Shown here: positions 27,671-34,938 of the stretch, piece by piece
Layout: every line of letters begins with the position of its first letter
Position numbering within the stretch: the first letter of the stretch is position 1
NCBI GenBank assembly: GCA_032055545.1
Contig: DAMBQR010000011.1
Coordinates: 1-64,000 of the forward strand
Length of the DNA stretch: 64,000 nucleotides
Reading direction: 5' to 3'
Source: Pseudescherichia sp032055545
Lineage (GTDB): Bacteria > Pseudomonadota > Gammaproteobacteria > Enterobacterales > Enterobacteriaceae
Position numbers and translations under genes: made by a program
The notes under the pieces: generated by a model
What the model was told of the DNA's origin: nothing
The model's database searches: none
The model's input: only the letters and a program-made list of their open reading frames with translations

Positions 27671-27900
27671 CTATAAATCAATCACCAGGTTCCCCGACCT
27701 GCTCCGGGAGCAACACAGGGCGATATGCTGCCTGGCGGCGCTTTTTTCCCATCGGACTGCACCGTGTCCCGGTGATCGACATCGCCGTCAATCACTTCAC
27801 GGCTTTTCACATAGTAGTGCAGCTCAAACGGCCTGCCTGTCGCCTCCAGGTGCTGCGCCATCGCATAGAGCGGCGTAATGCCAATCCCGCCTGGCCTGGC
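27671..27900 (-). pseudogene. Remnant of a VanB-like ferredoxin-type reductase
   Basis: The minus strand encodes GGIGITPLYAMAQHLEATGR followed by FELHYYVKSRE, a clear NAD-binding segment of phthalate-dioxygenase-reductase/VanB proteins. It then jumps to DGDVDHRDTVQSD, which belongs to the end of the 2Fe-2S ferredoxin domain, so the intervening part is deleted. A one-base shift near 27700 separates the final residues, which in the other frame read SRSRSGNLVIDL and stop at 27671. The N-terminal half is absent. It cannot make a working enzyme. Confidence 0.75.
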
Positions 27901-28155
27901 CAGGGCTGGAGGGGATGCGGTTGCAGCGTCCATCTACCCCTACGCGCAGATCGATTTTGTGATTGCCGGGATGGCAGAGGCGCAGTTTCATCTGCGGTTT
28001 CTCATCGCCCCCGGCGGCTGGTCAACCTACCGGGGAAGCTGAGGCCTGCTAATGCCGCTTGCCTTCACATTGCTGCATTTGTAGCGTTGCACTCTGCTTC
28101 ATTTTTACGCATACTTTTACATGTGTAATTTACCCGTGTAATTGAAGGAGGCTAA
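27901..28155. other. Gene-free decayed stretch with ccdAB promoter region
   Basis: A short plus-strand frame (about 27908-28042) reads SIYPYAQIDFVIAGMAEAQF and looks like a protein fragment that I cannot assign. The last 90 bases are AT-rich and carry two copies of GTGTAATT (near 28122 and 28135) just ahead of ccdA, a plausible operator for CcdA autoregulation. No intact gene is present. Confidence 0.5.
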
Positions 28156-28395
28156 GTGCCAGGTGCCAACACGCGTCATAAAAAAACGGTTAGCGTTACG
28201 CTGGAGCCACTATTGCTTCAACAAGCCCGCGAGGCCGGGATCAATCTCTCAGCTCTGCTAACCAAAGCCCTGGAGCAGGAGATCGGTGCTGTAGGAAGTG
28301 AGCGCTGGAAAAGAGAAAACCGGGCCGGATTACAGGAGCTCAATCGCATTACGGATGAGCATGGATTGTTATCGGATGAATACAGGACGTTCTAA
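28156..28395 (+). CDS. ccdA: CcdA-family antitoxin
   Basis: 79 residues from GTG 28156, preceded by AAGGAGG. The N-terminal half has ribbon-helix-helix character (KKTVSVTLEPLLLQQAREAGINLSALL with the CcdA-type signature) and the C-terminal half (ERWKRENRAGLQELNRITDE) matches the toxin-binding arm of F-plasmid CcdA. It should neutralise CcdB and repress its own promoter together with the toxin. ccdB follows two bases later. The pair is chromosomal and lies between gene remnants, a usual setting for such modules. Confidence 0.9.
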   Translation: MPGANTRHKKTVSVTLEPLLLQQAREAGINLSALLTKALEQEIGAVGSERWKRENRAGLQELNRITDEHGLLSDEYRTF

Positions 28396-28397
28396 TC

Positions 28398-28706
28398 ATG
28401 CAATATGTCGTTTACCATAATAATGGTAACAGCAAGGCGTATCCCTATTTGCTCGATGTTCAGAGCGATATTATTGATGAGCTTCATACTCGACTAGTCA
28501 TTCCGCTCTATCCAGCAAGCAGAGTGACTAATCCGCCGGTAAGACGTTTGACACCTATATTGACCGTTGAGGGGCATGATTATCTGATTATGACTCATGA
28601 GATGGCCAGCGTTAGATTGTCGCAGCTTGGTGCAGATGTTATGGATGCGCGCCCATTTCGTCAAACCATCAAAAACGCATTAGATTTCATCTTTGATGGT
28701 TTCTAA
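28398..28706 (+). CDS. ccdB: CcdB-family gyrase toxin
   Basis: 102 residues aligned to F CcdB by eye: MQYVVYHN start, LLDVQSDIID, RLVIPL, EMASVRLSQLG and a C-terminal IKNALDFIFDGF. CcdB traps DNA gyrase (GyrA) in a cleavage complex. In F CcdB the last three residues Trp-Gly-Ile are required for killing; here they read Asp-Gly-Phe. The protein is otherwise full length, so it may be a weakened toxin or a variant that contacts gyrase differently. It is translated directly after ccdA. Confidence 0.9.
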   Translation: MQYVVYHNNGNSKAYPYLLDVQSDIIDELHTRLVIPLYPASRVTNPPVRRLTPILTVEGHDYLIMTHEMASVRLSQLGADVMDARPFRQTIKNALDFIFDGF

Positions 28707-28736
28707 GTTTTAGGCAGCCATATAAGGAAATACTTT

Positions 28737-28836
28737 TTATTCGGACGTTGAGGCCTGCCAAACCCGCTCCCCATTAACCCAGGTCTTGCGAATATTGCGC
28801 TCGCCCCCCAGCGTCATCAGCATAAACAGCTGCTCG
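28737..28836 (-). pseudogene. C-terminal remnant of a guanine-deaminase-like amidohydrolase
   Basis: About 33 codons on the minus strand read LFMLMTLGGERNIRKTWVNG and end VWQASTSE with a stop at 28737-28739. This resembles the tail of GuaD-type amidohydrolases. The rest of the gene is missing, and the reading passes at about 28836 into an unrelated fragment on the other strand. Confidence 0.5.
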
Positions 28837-29080
28837 TAGATATCCTTGCAGCGGCTCACTCGCAGCTGCTGGAGCAGTTGGCGGCAGAGGGGATGACGCT
28901 GATTCTGGTGAACCAGAAATGAATTTTGCCCGCGAAGTGGACGACCGCGTGGTGTTTATGCACCAGGAGCGTGTGTGGGAGCAGGACGCGCCGTTGGATG
29001 CCTTACTGGATGAGCTACTGGCCCAGGCGCAGGCCATTGTGGCGTTTAGCTATGCGGTGACCGCCCTGGCAAGCGCTTAG
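28837..29080 (+). pseudogene. C-terminal remnant of a polar amino-acid ABC ATPase
   Basis: The plus strand reads QLLEQLAAEGMTLILV and then, after a one-base loss near 28918, NFAREVDDRVVFMHQERVWE, the well-known end of HisP/GlnQ/ArtP-type ATPases (normally TLVIVTHEMNFAREV). Walker A and B are absent. The tail continues open to a TAG at 29080. The 190 bases between here and the TonB receptor hold only its promoter region. Confidence 0.7.
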
Positions 29081-29182
29081 TTTACTTTTCAGACCCGCAG
29101 AGAGGGTCTACCCCCTTTCTGCGTCCCCTCTGTAACTATCACTCTCCTCAACCAAATCCCATTAACCACAAAGGGTTACATA

Positions 29183-29199
29183 CATTCATATCATGAATG
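29183..29199. promoter_or_regulatory. Palindrome upstream of the TonB receptor
   Basis: Perfect inverted repeat CATTCAT-ATC-ATGAATG, 73 bases before the receptor start and in the expected promoter zone. It does not match the Fur consensus well; the binding protein is unknown. Confidence 0.4.
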
Positions 29200-29271
29200 G
29201 CTGTGATCCAAATCAACTTTGTACTACCATGCCGACCGTAATATAAAATTTTACATAACGATGGCAGCATA

Positions 29272-31467
29272 ATGAATAACAGCGTAAAAATGGCCTTGGT
29301 ATTACCGCTAGTTCCCCCTCTCACATCACTCCGCGCCCATGCGGCGGATGCCGGCACTTATACATCACATGAATCTGAAGAGCAGATTGTCGTCACCGGC
29401 AAACCTACTGCTGATGCACCCGCAGCCGCAGGCGCGGGCTTTAAAACCGCAGATATTGACCTCGGTCCGCTGGGCAACCGACCCTGGGTAGAGACGCCAT
29501 ACTCTACTACTACCGTGACGCGGGAGATGATCGATAACCAGCAGGCAAAAAGCGTTAGCGAGTTGCTGAAGTACTCCCCCAGCACCCAGATGCAGGCCCG
29601 CGGCGGCATGGACGTCGGCCGCCCGCAGAGCCGCGGGATGCAGGGCAGCGTGGTGGCTAATAGCCGTCTCGACGGGCTGAACGTTGTCTCCACCACCGCC
29701 TTTCCGGTAGAGATGCTGGAGCGCCTCGACGTGCTGAACAGCCTGACCGGGGCGCTCTACGGTCCAGCCAGCCCGGCGGGCCAGTTTAACTTCGTCGCCA
29801 AACGTCCGACGGAGGAGACCCTGAACCGCGTCACCCTCGGCTACCAGAGCCGGAGTGCGGTAAACGGCCATATCGATCTGGGTGGCCATCTCGACGACGA
29901 CAAACGCTTCGGCTACCGCGTTAACCTGCTGGATGAGGAGGGCGAGGGCAACGTCGATGACAGTACCCTGCGCCGCAAGCTCGCCTCCGTGGCGCTGGAC
30001 TGGAATATCCAGCCGGGAACCCAGTTGCAGCTTGATGCCAGCCACTATGAGTTTGTGCAGAAGGGTTATCCGGGCAGCTTCAGCTACGGGCCGGGCATTA
30101 AGCTCCCCTCGGCGCCGGATCCGAAAGACAAAAACCTTACCCTCAGCACGGCGGGCAACGATCTGACCACCGATACCCTCAGCACCCGTCTCATCCACTA
30201 TCTTAACGATGACTGGTCCCTGACGACGGGCATCGGCTGGCAGCAGGCGGACCGCGCCATGCGCTCTGTCTCCAGCACCCTTCTTAACGACAGCGGCGAT
30301 ATCCGACGCTCAATCAACGACGCCAGCGCGGCGGGCCGCTTCCGCGTGCTGAGCAACACCACGACCCTTAACGGTCACGTCGATACCGGCACCGTCGGTC
30401 ACGATCTGTCGCTCTCGACTACCGGTTACGTCTGGTCAATCTACGCCGCCCGAGGCAAGAGCACGGCGTATCAGTTGGGTACCACCAATATGTACGATCC
30501 ATCCCCCCTGAGCGAGCCGGGTAACGGGCGGATCAATACCGGCGGGGCGCGCTACAAGTCGAGCGAGAATACCCAGCAGAGTGTGATCCTCGGCGATACC
30601 GTGACCCTCACGCCGCAGTGGTCGGCGATGTTCTACCTGAGCCAGAGCTGGCTCCAGACGCAGAACTACAACGCCCAGGGGCAGAAGACCAGCGAAATCA
30701 ACGAGGATGGTTTAAGCCCGAACGTCGCCCTGATGTACAAAATCACCCCGACGCTGATGGCCTACGTCAGCTACGCCGACTCGCTGGAGCAGGGCGGCAC
30801 CGCGCCCACCAGCACCGGCACGACGACGATCAAAAATGCCGGTCAGACGCTGGATCCTTATCGCAGCCAGCAGTATGAAGCGGGCCTGAAGGCAGACCTC
30901 GGCGATCTCAATCTTGGCGCGGCGCTGTTCCGCCTGGAGCGCCCTTTTGCCTACGTCGATGGTAACGACATGGTTTACAAGGAGCAGGGCAATCAGGTTA
31001 ACAATGGCCTGGAGCTGACCGCTACCGGCCACGTCTGGCAGGGGCTGAATCTCTACAGCGGCGTGACCTTCCTCGACCCGCAGCTGAAAGATACCGTCTC
31101 CGACAGCACCAGCAACAAGCGGGTGGTCGGCGTGCCGAAGGTGCAGGCCAACCTGCTGGCGGAGTACAGCCTGCCGTCGCTGCCGCAGTGGGTCTACAGC
31201 GCCAATGTACACTACACCGGCAAGCGGGCGGCCAACGACACCAACACCTCCTGGGCGGACAGCTACACCACCCTCGACCTCGGCACCCGCTACACCACGC
31301 GCATCAGCAACGTACCGACCACCCTGCGCGTGGCGGTAAACAACGTCACGGATGAGCACTACTGGGCCTCCATCTTCCCGTCGGGTACCGACGGCGACGG
31401 CGGTTCACCGAGCGCCTTCCTTGGCGGCGGCCGTGAAGTGCGTGCCTCCGTTACCTTCGACTTCTAA
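29272..31467 (+). CDS. TonB-dependent siderophore receptor
   Basis: 731 residues. A signal peptide (MNNSVKMALVLPLVPPLTSL..., cleavage near RAHA) is followed by a TonB box EEQIVVTG, a plug domain (VSELLKYSPSTQMQARGGMD, RLDGLNVVSTTAFPVEMLERLDVLNSLTG region, GPASPAGQFNFVAKRPT) and a 22-strand-type barrel ending in a C-terminal Phe (ASVTFDF). The plug sequence is of the FhuA/FoxA/ferric-siderophore class; the exact ligand cannot be read. It heads an operon with a binding lipoprotein, permease and ATPase, the last two broken. The codon composition is GC-rich, like the flanking core. Confidence 0.92.
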   Translation: MNNSVKMALVLPLVPPLTSLRAHAADAGTYTSHESEEQIVVTGKPTADAPAAAGAGFKTADIDLGPLGNRPWVETPYSTTTVTREMIDNQQAKSVSELLKYSPSTQMQARGGMDVGRPQSRGMQGSVVANSRLDGLNVVSTTAFPVEMLERLDVLNSLTGALYGPASPAGQFNFVAKRPTEETLNRVTLGYQSRSAVNGHIDLGGHLDDDKRFGYRVNLLDEEGEGNVDDSTLRRKLASVALDWNIQPGTQLQLDASHYEFVQKGYPGSFSYGPGIKLPSAPDPKDKNLTLSTAGNDLTTDTLSTRLIHYLNDDWSLTTGIGWQQADRAMRSVSSTLLNDSGDIRRSINDASAAGRFRVLSNTTTLNGHVDTGTVGHDLSLSTTGYVWSIYAARGKSTAYQLGTTNMYDPSPLSEPGNGRINTGGARYKSSENTQQSVILGDTVTLTPQWSAMFYLSQSWLQTQNYNAQGQKTSEINEDGLSPNVALMYKITPTLMAYVSYADSLEQGGTAPTSTGTTTIKNAGQTLDPYRSQQYEAGLKADLGDLNLGAALFRLERPFAYVDGNDMVYKEQGNQVNNGLELTATGHVWQGLNLYSGVTFLDPQLKDTVSDSTSNKRVVGVPKVQANLLAEYSLPSLPQWVYSANVHYTGKRAANDTNTSWADSYTTLDLGTRYTTRISNVPTTLRVAVNNVTDEHYWASIFPSGTDGDGGSPSAFLGGGREVRASVTFDF

Positions 31468-31478
31468 TGGAACAGCGG

Positions 31479-32477
31479 ATGAAACTGACCCGACTCCTTC
31501 CGGCGCTGGCGTTTGCCGTCGGCGCGCTCACAACCGGCTGCCTGCAGGCTGCCACGGACCACCGCAACGTGCGCATCGCCTCGCCGTGGCCGGCGCAAAA
31601 CACCATCATCACCATGCTGGGCTACGGGGGAAACATCGTTGGCACCTCAATAGTGGCTAAGCAGATCCCGCTCTTTCGCCAGAGCCTGCCGCACATTGTT
31701 GACGTGCCGCCGGTAAGCATGTCCGGCAGCCATGAGGTTAACCCGGAGCAGATCATTGCCCTCGGCACCCAGCTGCTGTTCGTGGCGAAAAACATGAGCG
31801 TGCCGCAGCCGGAGATGCTGGCCCAGGCGGGGGTGCGCGTGCTGGCGTTTGATGCTAACTCCATGCCAGCGCTTACCCGCCGCGTGCAGCAGACCGCCAA
31901 CGCGCTGGGACCGGATGCGCAGGAGAGGGCGCAGCGCTATCAGCGCTACTTCGAGCGCAATGCGGCGCTGGTGCGGGAGCGGCTGAGGGATCTCCCCGCC
32001 AGCGAGCGGGTGACGGTCTACCACAGCATGGGCAACCCGCTGACTACCACCGGCCGACCGTCTCTCAACCAGGACTGGATGGATCTTGCCGGGGCAAAAA
32101 ACGTGGCGGAGAGCTGGTTCGGCGTGAAGAAAAACAGTGCCGGCGAAGTGGCGCTGGAGCGTGTCGTGGCCGCCAACCCGGCGGTGATTGTGGCGATGAA
32201 CCGCCGCGACGCCGACGCTATGATGGCCTCGCCGCAGTGGGCGAGCGTGGATGCTGTGGTGCATCATCGCGTCTATACCAACCCAAAAGGGATGTTCTGG
32301 TGGTGCCGCGAGACCAGCGAAGAGGCGCTGCAGTTCCTGTGGCTGGCGAAGATCCTCTATCCGGCGCGTTTTGCCGACGTGGATATGGCGAAGGAGACGC
32401 GGGATTTCTATCGCGACTTCTTTGGTCTTTCGCTTAGCGACGCCCAGATTGCGGCGATCCTCAGCCCACCGAGGTAG
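31479..32477 (+). CDS. Iron-siderophore ABC transporter binding lipoprotein
   Basis: 332 residues from ATG 31479, six bases after GGAA; an alternative ATG at 31467 overlaps the receptor stop. The signal peptide ends in a lipobox (ALTTGC), unusual but known for cluster-8 binding proteins of Gram-negatives. Two lobes of the FecB/BtuF fold are recognisable: NIVGTSIVAKQIPLFRQSLP, NPEQIIALGTQLLFV, and MNRRDADAMMASPQWASVDAV. It should deliver the ligand taken up by the receptor to the permease. The gene is intact while its permease and ATPase partners are not. Confidence 0.85.
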   Translation: MKLTRLLPALAFAVGALTTGCLQAATDHRNVRIASPWPAQNTIITMLGYGGNIVGTSIVAKQIPLFRQSLPHIVDVPPVSMSGSHEVNPEQIIALGTQLLFVAKNMSVPQPEMLAQAGVRVLAFDANSMPALTRRVQQTANALGPDAQERAQRYQRYFERNAALVRERLRDLPASERVTVYHSMGNPLTTTGRPSLNQDWMDLAGAKNVAESWFGVKKNSAGEVALERVVAANPAVIVAMNRRDADAMMASPQWASVDAVVHHRVYTNPKGMFWWCRETSEEALQFLWLAKILYPARFADVDMAKETRDFYRDFFGLSLSDAQIAAILSPPR

Positions 32478-32480
32478 AGC

Positions 32481-33553
32481 ATGATGGCAACAGAACTGAC
32501 CGCCGCAGATGCCCAGGCTATCAGCCGTCGCTACCGCCAGCTGCTCCATCGTCGTCTGCTGCTGGTGGCGGCGGTCGTCCTGGCAATTGTCGCTGCGCTG
32601 CTGTGTGACATTATCCTTGGCCCCTCGGGGATGCCTTTTCACCAGCTCTGGCTGGGCATTTTCGATCCGGGCGAGGTCAGTCCTGGGGTACGCACCATCG
32701 TGCGGGAGATCCGCCTGCCTTACGCCCTGATGGCGCTGCTGGTGGGTATGGCGCTGGGCCTGGCGGGGGCGGAGATGCAGACCATCCTCAATAACCCGAT
32801 GCCAGTCCCTTTACCCTCGGCGTCTCCTCGGCGGCGGCCTTCGGTGCGGCGCTGGGGATCGTATTTGGCATCGGTATTCCCGGTTTGAGCGAGGCCTGGT
32901 TTATCCCGGCCAACGCCTTTGTGTTTGCCTTGCTCTCGGCCCTGCTGCTTGACGGTGTGACTCGCTGGACGCGGGTCAGCCACGCCGGGGTGGTGCTGTT
33001 CGGCATCGCACTGGTCTTCACCTTTAACGCCCTGGTGTCGATGATGCAGTTTGTCGCCACCGAAGAGACGTTGCAGGGGCTGATCTTCTGGACGATGGGC
33101 AGCCTGTCGCGGGCCTCCTGGCAGACGCTGGGCATCCTGGCCCTGGCCCTGGCCCTGGCCCTCGTCCTGCCGCTATCGCTGCGCAGCAGCTGGCAGTTGA
33201 CCGCCCTGCGCCTGGGTGAGGAGCGGGCTGCCAGCTTCGGCATCGACGTCAGCCGCCTGCGGCTGGCCTCGCTGCTGCGCATCAGCCTGCTGTCGGCGCT
33301 GTCGGTGGCCTTTGTCGGACCGATCGGCTTTATCGGCCTGGTTGCACCGCACATCGCCCGGATGCTGTTTGGCGAGGATCACCGTTTCTCCCTGCCGGGC
33401 AGCGCCCTGCTGGGCGGGCTGATCCTCTCTCTGGCCTCCATCGCCTCGAAGAATATCTTTCCCGGGGTGGTGATCCCGCCTGGCATCGTCACCTCTCTGG
33501 TTGGAGTGCCCTTCTTTTTAAGCATTATCCTGCGCCACCGGGGGACGCTATGA
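32481..33553 (+). pseudogene. FecCD-family iron permease, frameshifted
   Basis: The frame from ATG 32481 encodes a good FecCD N-terminus (LRLPYAL-like IRLPYALMALLVGMALGLAGAEMQTILNNP) and then goes wrong after Pro-Met at 32801. Restoring one base there gives SPFTLGVSSAAAFGAALGIV, and the protein continues in the other frame through GPIGFIGLVAPHIARMLFG to the end at 33553. The intact product would be about 357 residues with ten helices. Either the strain has lost the permease or a base was dropped in assembly. A GGCCCT tandem run at about 33139-33163 encodes an Ala-Leu repeat within the second half. Confidence 0.85.
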
Positions 33554-34192
33554 CCGACGGCCTGAAGATTGACCGCCTGAGCGTGAGCTACGGCAAGCGG
33601 CAGGTGATTGCCGACCTTACCGCGCCGCTGCTGCCGCGCGGACAGATGACCATTCTGACTGGGCCGAACGGCTGCGGTAAATCCACCCTGCTGCGCGCCC
33701 TGGCCGGGCTGAACCGCGCAGGCGGCCAGGCGTACCTCGGGCGGTGGAGTGGGGCACGACGAAGAGACCCGGGCGCTGGCGGAGCTGGACATTGCCCACC
33801 TGGCGCTGAGCTATCTGGACCAGCTCTCCGGCGGCCAGCGGCAGCTGGTGGGTCTGGCCCAGTCGCTGATACGCCAGCCGTCGCTGCTGCTGCTCGACGA
33901 GCCGCTGAGCGCACTGGATCTCAACCATCAGTTTCAGGTCATGGAGGTGGTTGCCCGGGAGACGCGGCGGCGCAATATGGTGACGGTGATTGTGGTGCAC
34001 GATCTCAACATTGCGCTGCGCCATGGCGAGCAGGTGCTGATGCTGAAGGCGGGTGTGCTGGTGGCCAGCGGCGCGCCGGAGAGGGCGATTACCCCGGCTA
34101 ACCTGGTGACGGTCTACGGCGTGCGCGCCCGGGTGAAGCGCTGCACGCAGGGAAGACCGCAGCTGATCGTTGATGGATTAATAAAGGACTAG
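33550..34192 (+). pseudogene. FecE-type ABC ATPase with internal deletion
   Basis: The N-terminal part has Walker A (GPNGCGKSTLLRALAGL) and reads in frame to about 33741 (GGQAYLG). The C-terminal part, in a different frame from about 33749, has LDQLSGGQRQLVGLAQ, LLLLDEPLSALDLN and VVHDLNIALRHG. The expected middle with the Q-loop, about 40 codons, is missing and the join is out of frame, because the whole locus is 643 bases where about 770 would be normal. It overlaps the permease stop by four bases (ATGA). The transporter cannot be functional as it stands. Confidence 0.85.
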
Positions 34193-34299
34193 CGCTGCAT
34201 TCCCCAGCGCTTGACTGGAGGAGGGGATCGATGCGGTGAGCTGGCAAGAGTCTGAGGCGCTAAGCCAGTCACTCCTGCTTACCGCGGCAGAACACCGGT

Positions 34300-34325
34300 G
34301 TGCCGGGTTCACATCAACCCGGCAC
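34300..34325 (-). terminator. Hairpin after the microcin gene
   Basis: Perfect 10-bp stem GTGCCGGGTT/AACCCGGCAC with a six-base loop, eight bases past the microcin stop on the minus strand. There is no T-run, so it may act as a 3'-end stabiliser or a weak terminator. Confidence 0.5.
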
Positions 34326-34332
34326 GGATGGA

Positions 34333-34668
34333 TTAGTTACCGCTGCTGGCAGAGTTGCCGGCACCGGAGGTCCAGGTTCCTCCCCATGAGGAGGAGTAGC
34401 CTGGGCTAATCAGGCCGGGGTTGTAGTTAGGGTTATAGGAACCCACCCCCTGGGTTACACCTGGCGCTACGGTGTATCCATCACGGATGCTGCCATAAAG
34501 CTCTTTCCCGACAAAGCCGCCAATGGCTCCGCCAGCACGGGATCCGACGGGACCAAATTCCGCACCAATAGTGGAACCTACAAAACTACCGACCCCTCCG
34601 GCAACTAATTCGCCATGATCCACCCCACCTGCTGCATTTTTGATTTCGTGATGTGAAAGCTCTCTCAT
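34333..34668 (-). CDS. Class IIb-type microcin precursor
   Basis: 111 residues. The leader MRELSHHEIKNAAGG is of the double-glycine type recognised by C39 peptidases and resembles the MREIS leaders of microcins E492 and I47; cleavage would leave a 96-residue peptide. The mature part is rich in Gly with few charges (VDHGELVAGGVGSFVGSTIG, then SRAGGAIGGFVGKEL), followed by an Asn/Pro/Tyr stretch and a Ser/Gly-rich tail (SSSWGGTWTSGAG, then NSASSGN). That tail is the known siderophore-attachment module, but the last residue is Asn, where known family members end in Ser. AAGGAG lies seven bases before the ATG. The immunity gene is directly upstream. I do not recognise this as any named microcin. 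Confidence 0.88.
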   Translation of the reverse strand: MRELSHHEIKNAAGGVDHGELVAGGVGSFVGSTIGAEFGPVGSRAGGAIGGFVGKELYGSIRDGYTVAPGVTQGVGSYNPNYNPGLISPGYSSSWGGTWTSGAGNSASSGN

Positions 34669-34703
34669 AGATATACTCCTTGTGCTAGTGAATTAAGGCT
34701 GTA

Positions 34704-34886
34704 TTAATTGATGGTTTTCTTACGATCCATCAATGTCATGACAACCCCGAAAAAACAGCTGATAAGTAAAAGCCAGGTAACGGTGCTATCCATATCACCG
34801 CTTAACGCGAATATTGACGATAAAATAAAGTAGAACGGCCCCGTCTTATCCAAAAACCGCAGGATAAAAGATGTTAATTTTTTCAT
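34704..34886 (-). CDS. Microcin immunity protein
   Basis: 60 residues with a basic N-terminus (MKKLTSFILRFLDK), two hydrophobic helices (GPFYFILSSIFALSG and TWLLLISCFFGVVMTLM) and a basic end (DRKKTIN). Small two- or three-helix inner-membrane proteins of this kind are the immunity partners of class II microcins and lie beside the structural gene, as here, 35 bases upstream of it. The base composition is clearly more AT-rich than the flanks. Assignment is by position and topology, not by sequence similarity I can name. Confidence 0.75.
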   Translation of the reverse strand: MKKLTSFILRFLDKTGPFYFILSSIFALSGDMDSTVTWLLLISCFFGVVMTLMDRKKTIN

Positions 34887-34938
34887 TGAGTTACCTCGCC
34901 ATTAAATAGGGTCATTCCGTCGAGCGGTTAAATTCTGC

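Noticed and set aside
27601..28128. 175-codon plus-strand frame overlapping the EamA 3' end
   Set aside because: It is the antisense of the VanB-like remnant and has no ribosome site or recognisable domain.
34231..34410. Short plus-strand frame (GTG at about 34236) after a GGAGGAGGGG sequence beyond the broken ATPase
   Set aside because: It runs antisense into the microcin gene, lacks recognisable similarity and ends quickly; at most it is the stub of a lost fifth gene of the iron operon.
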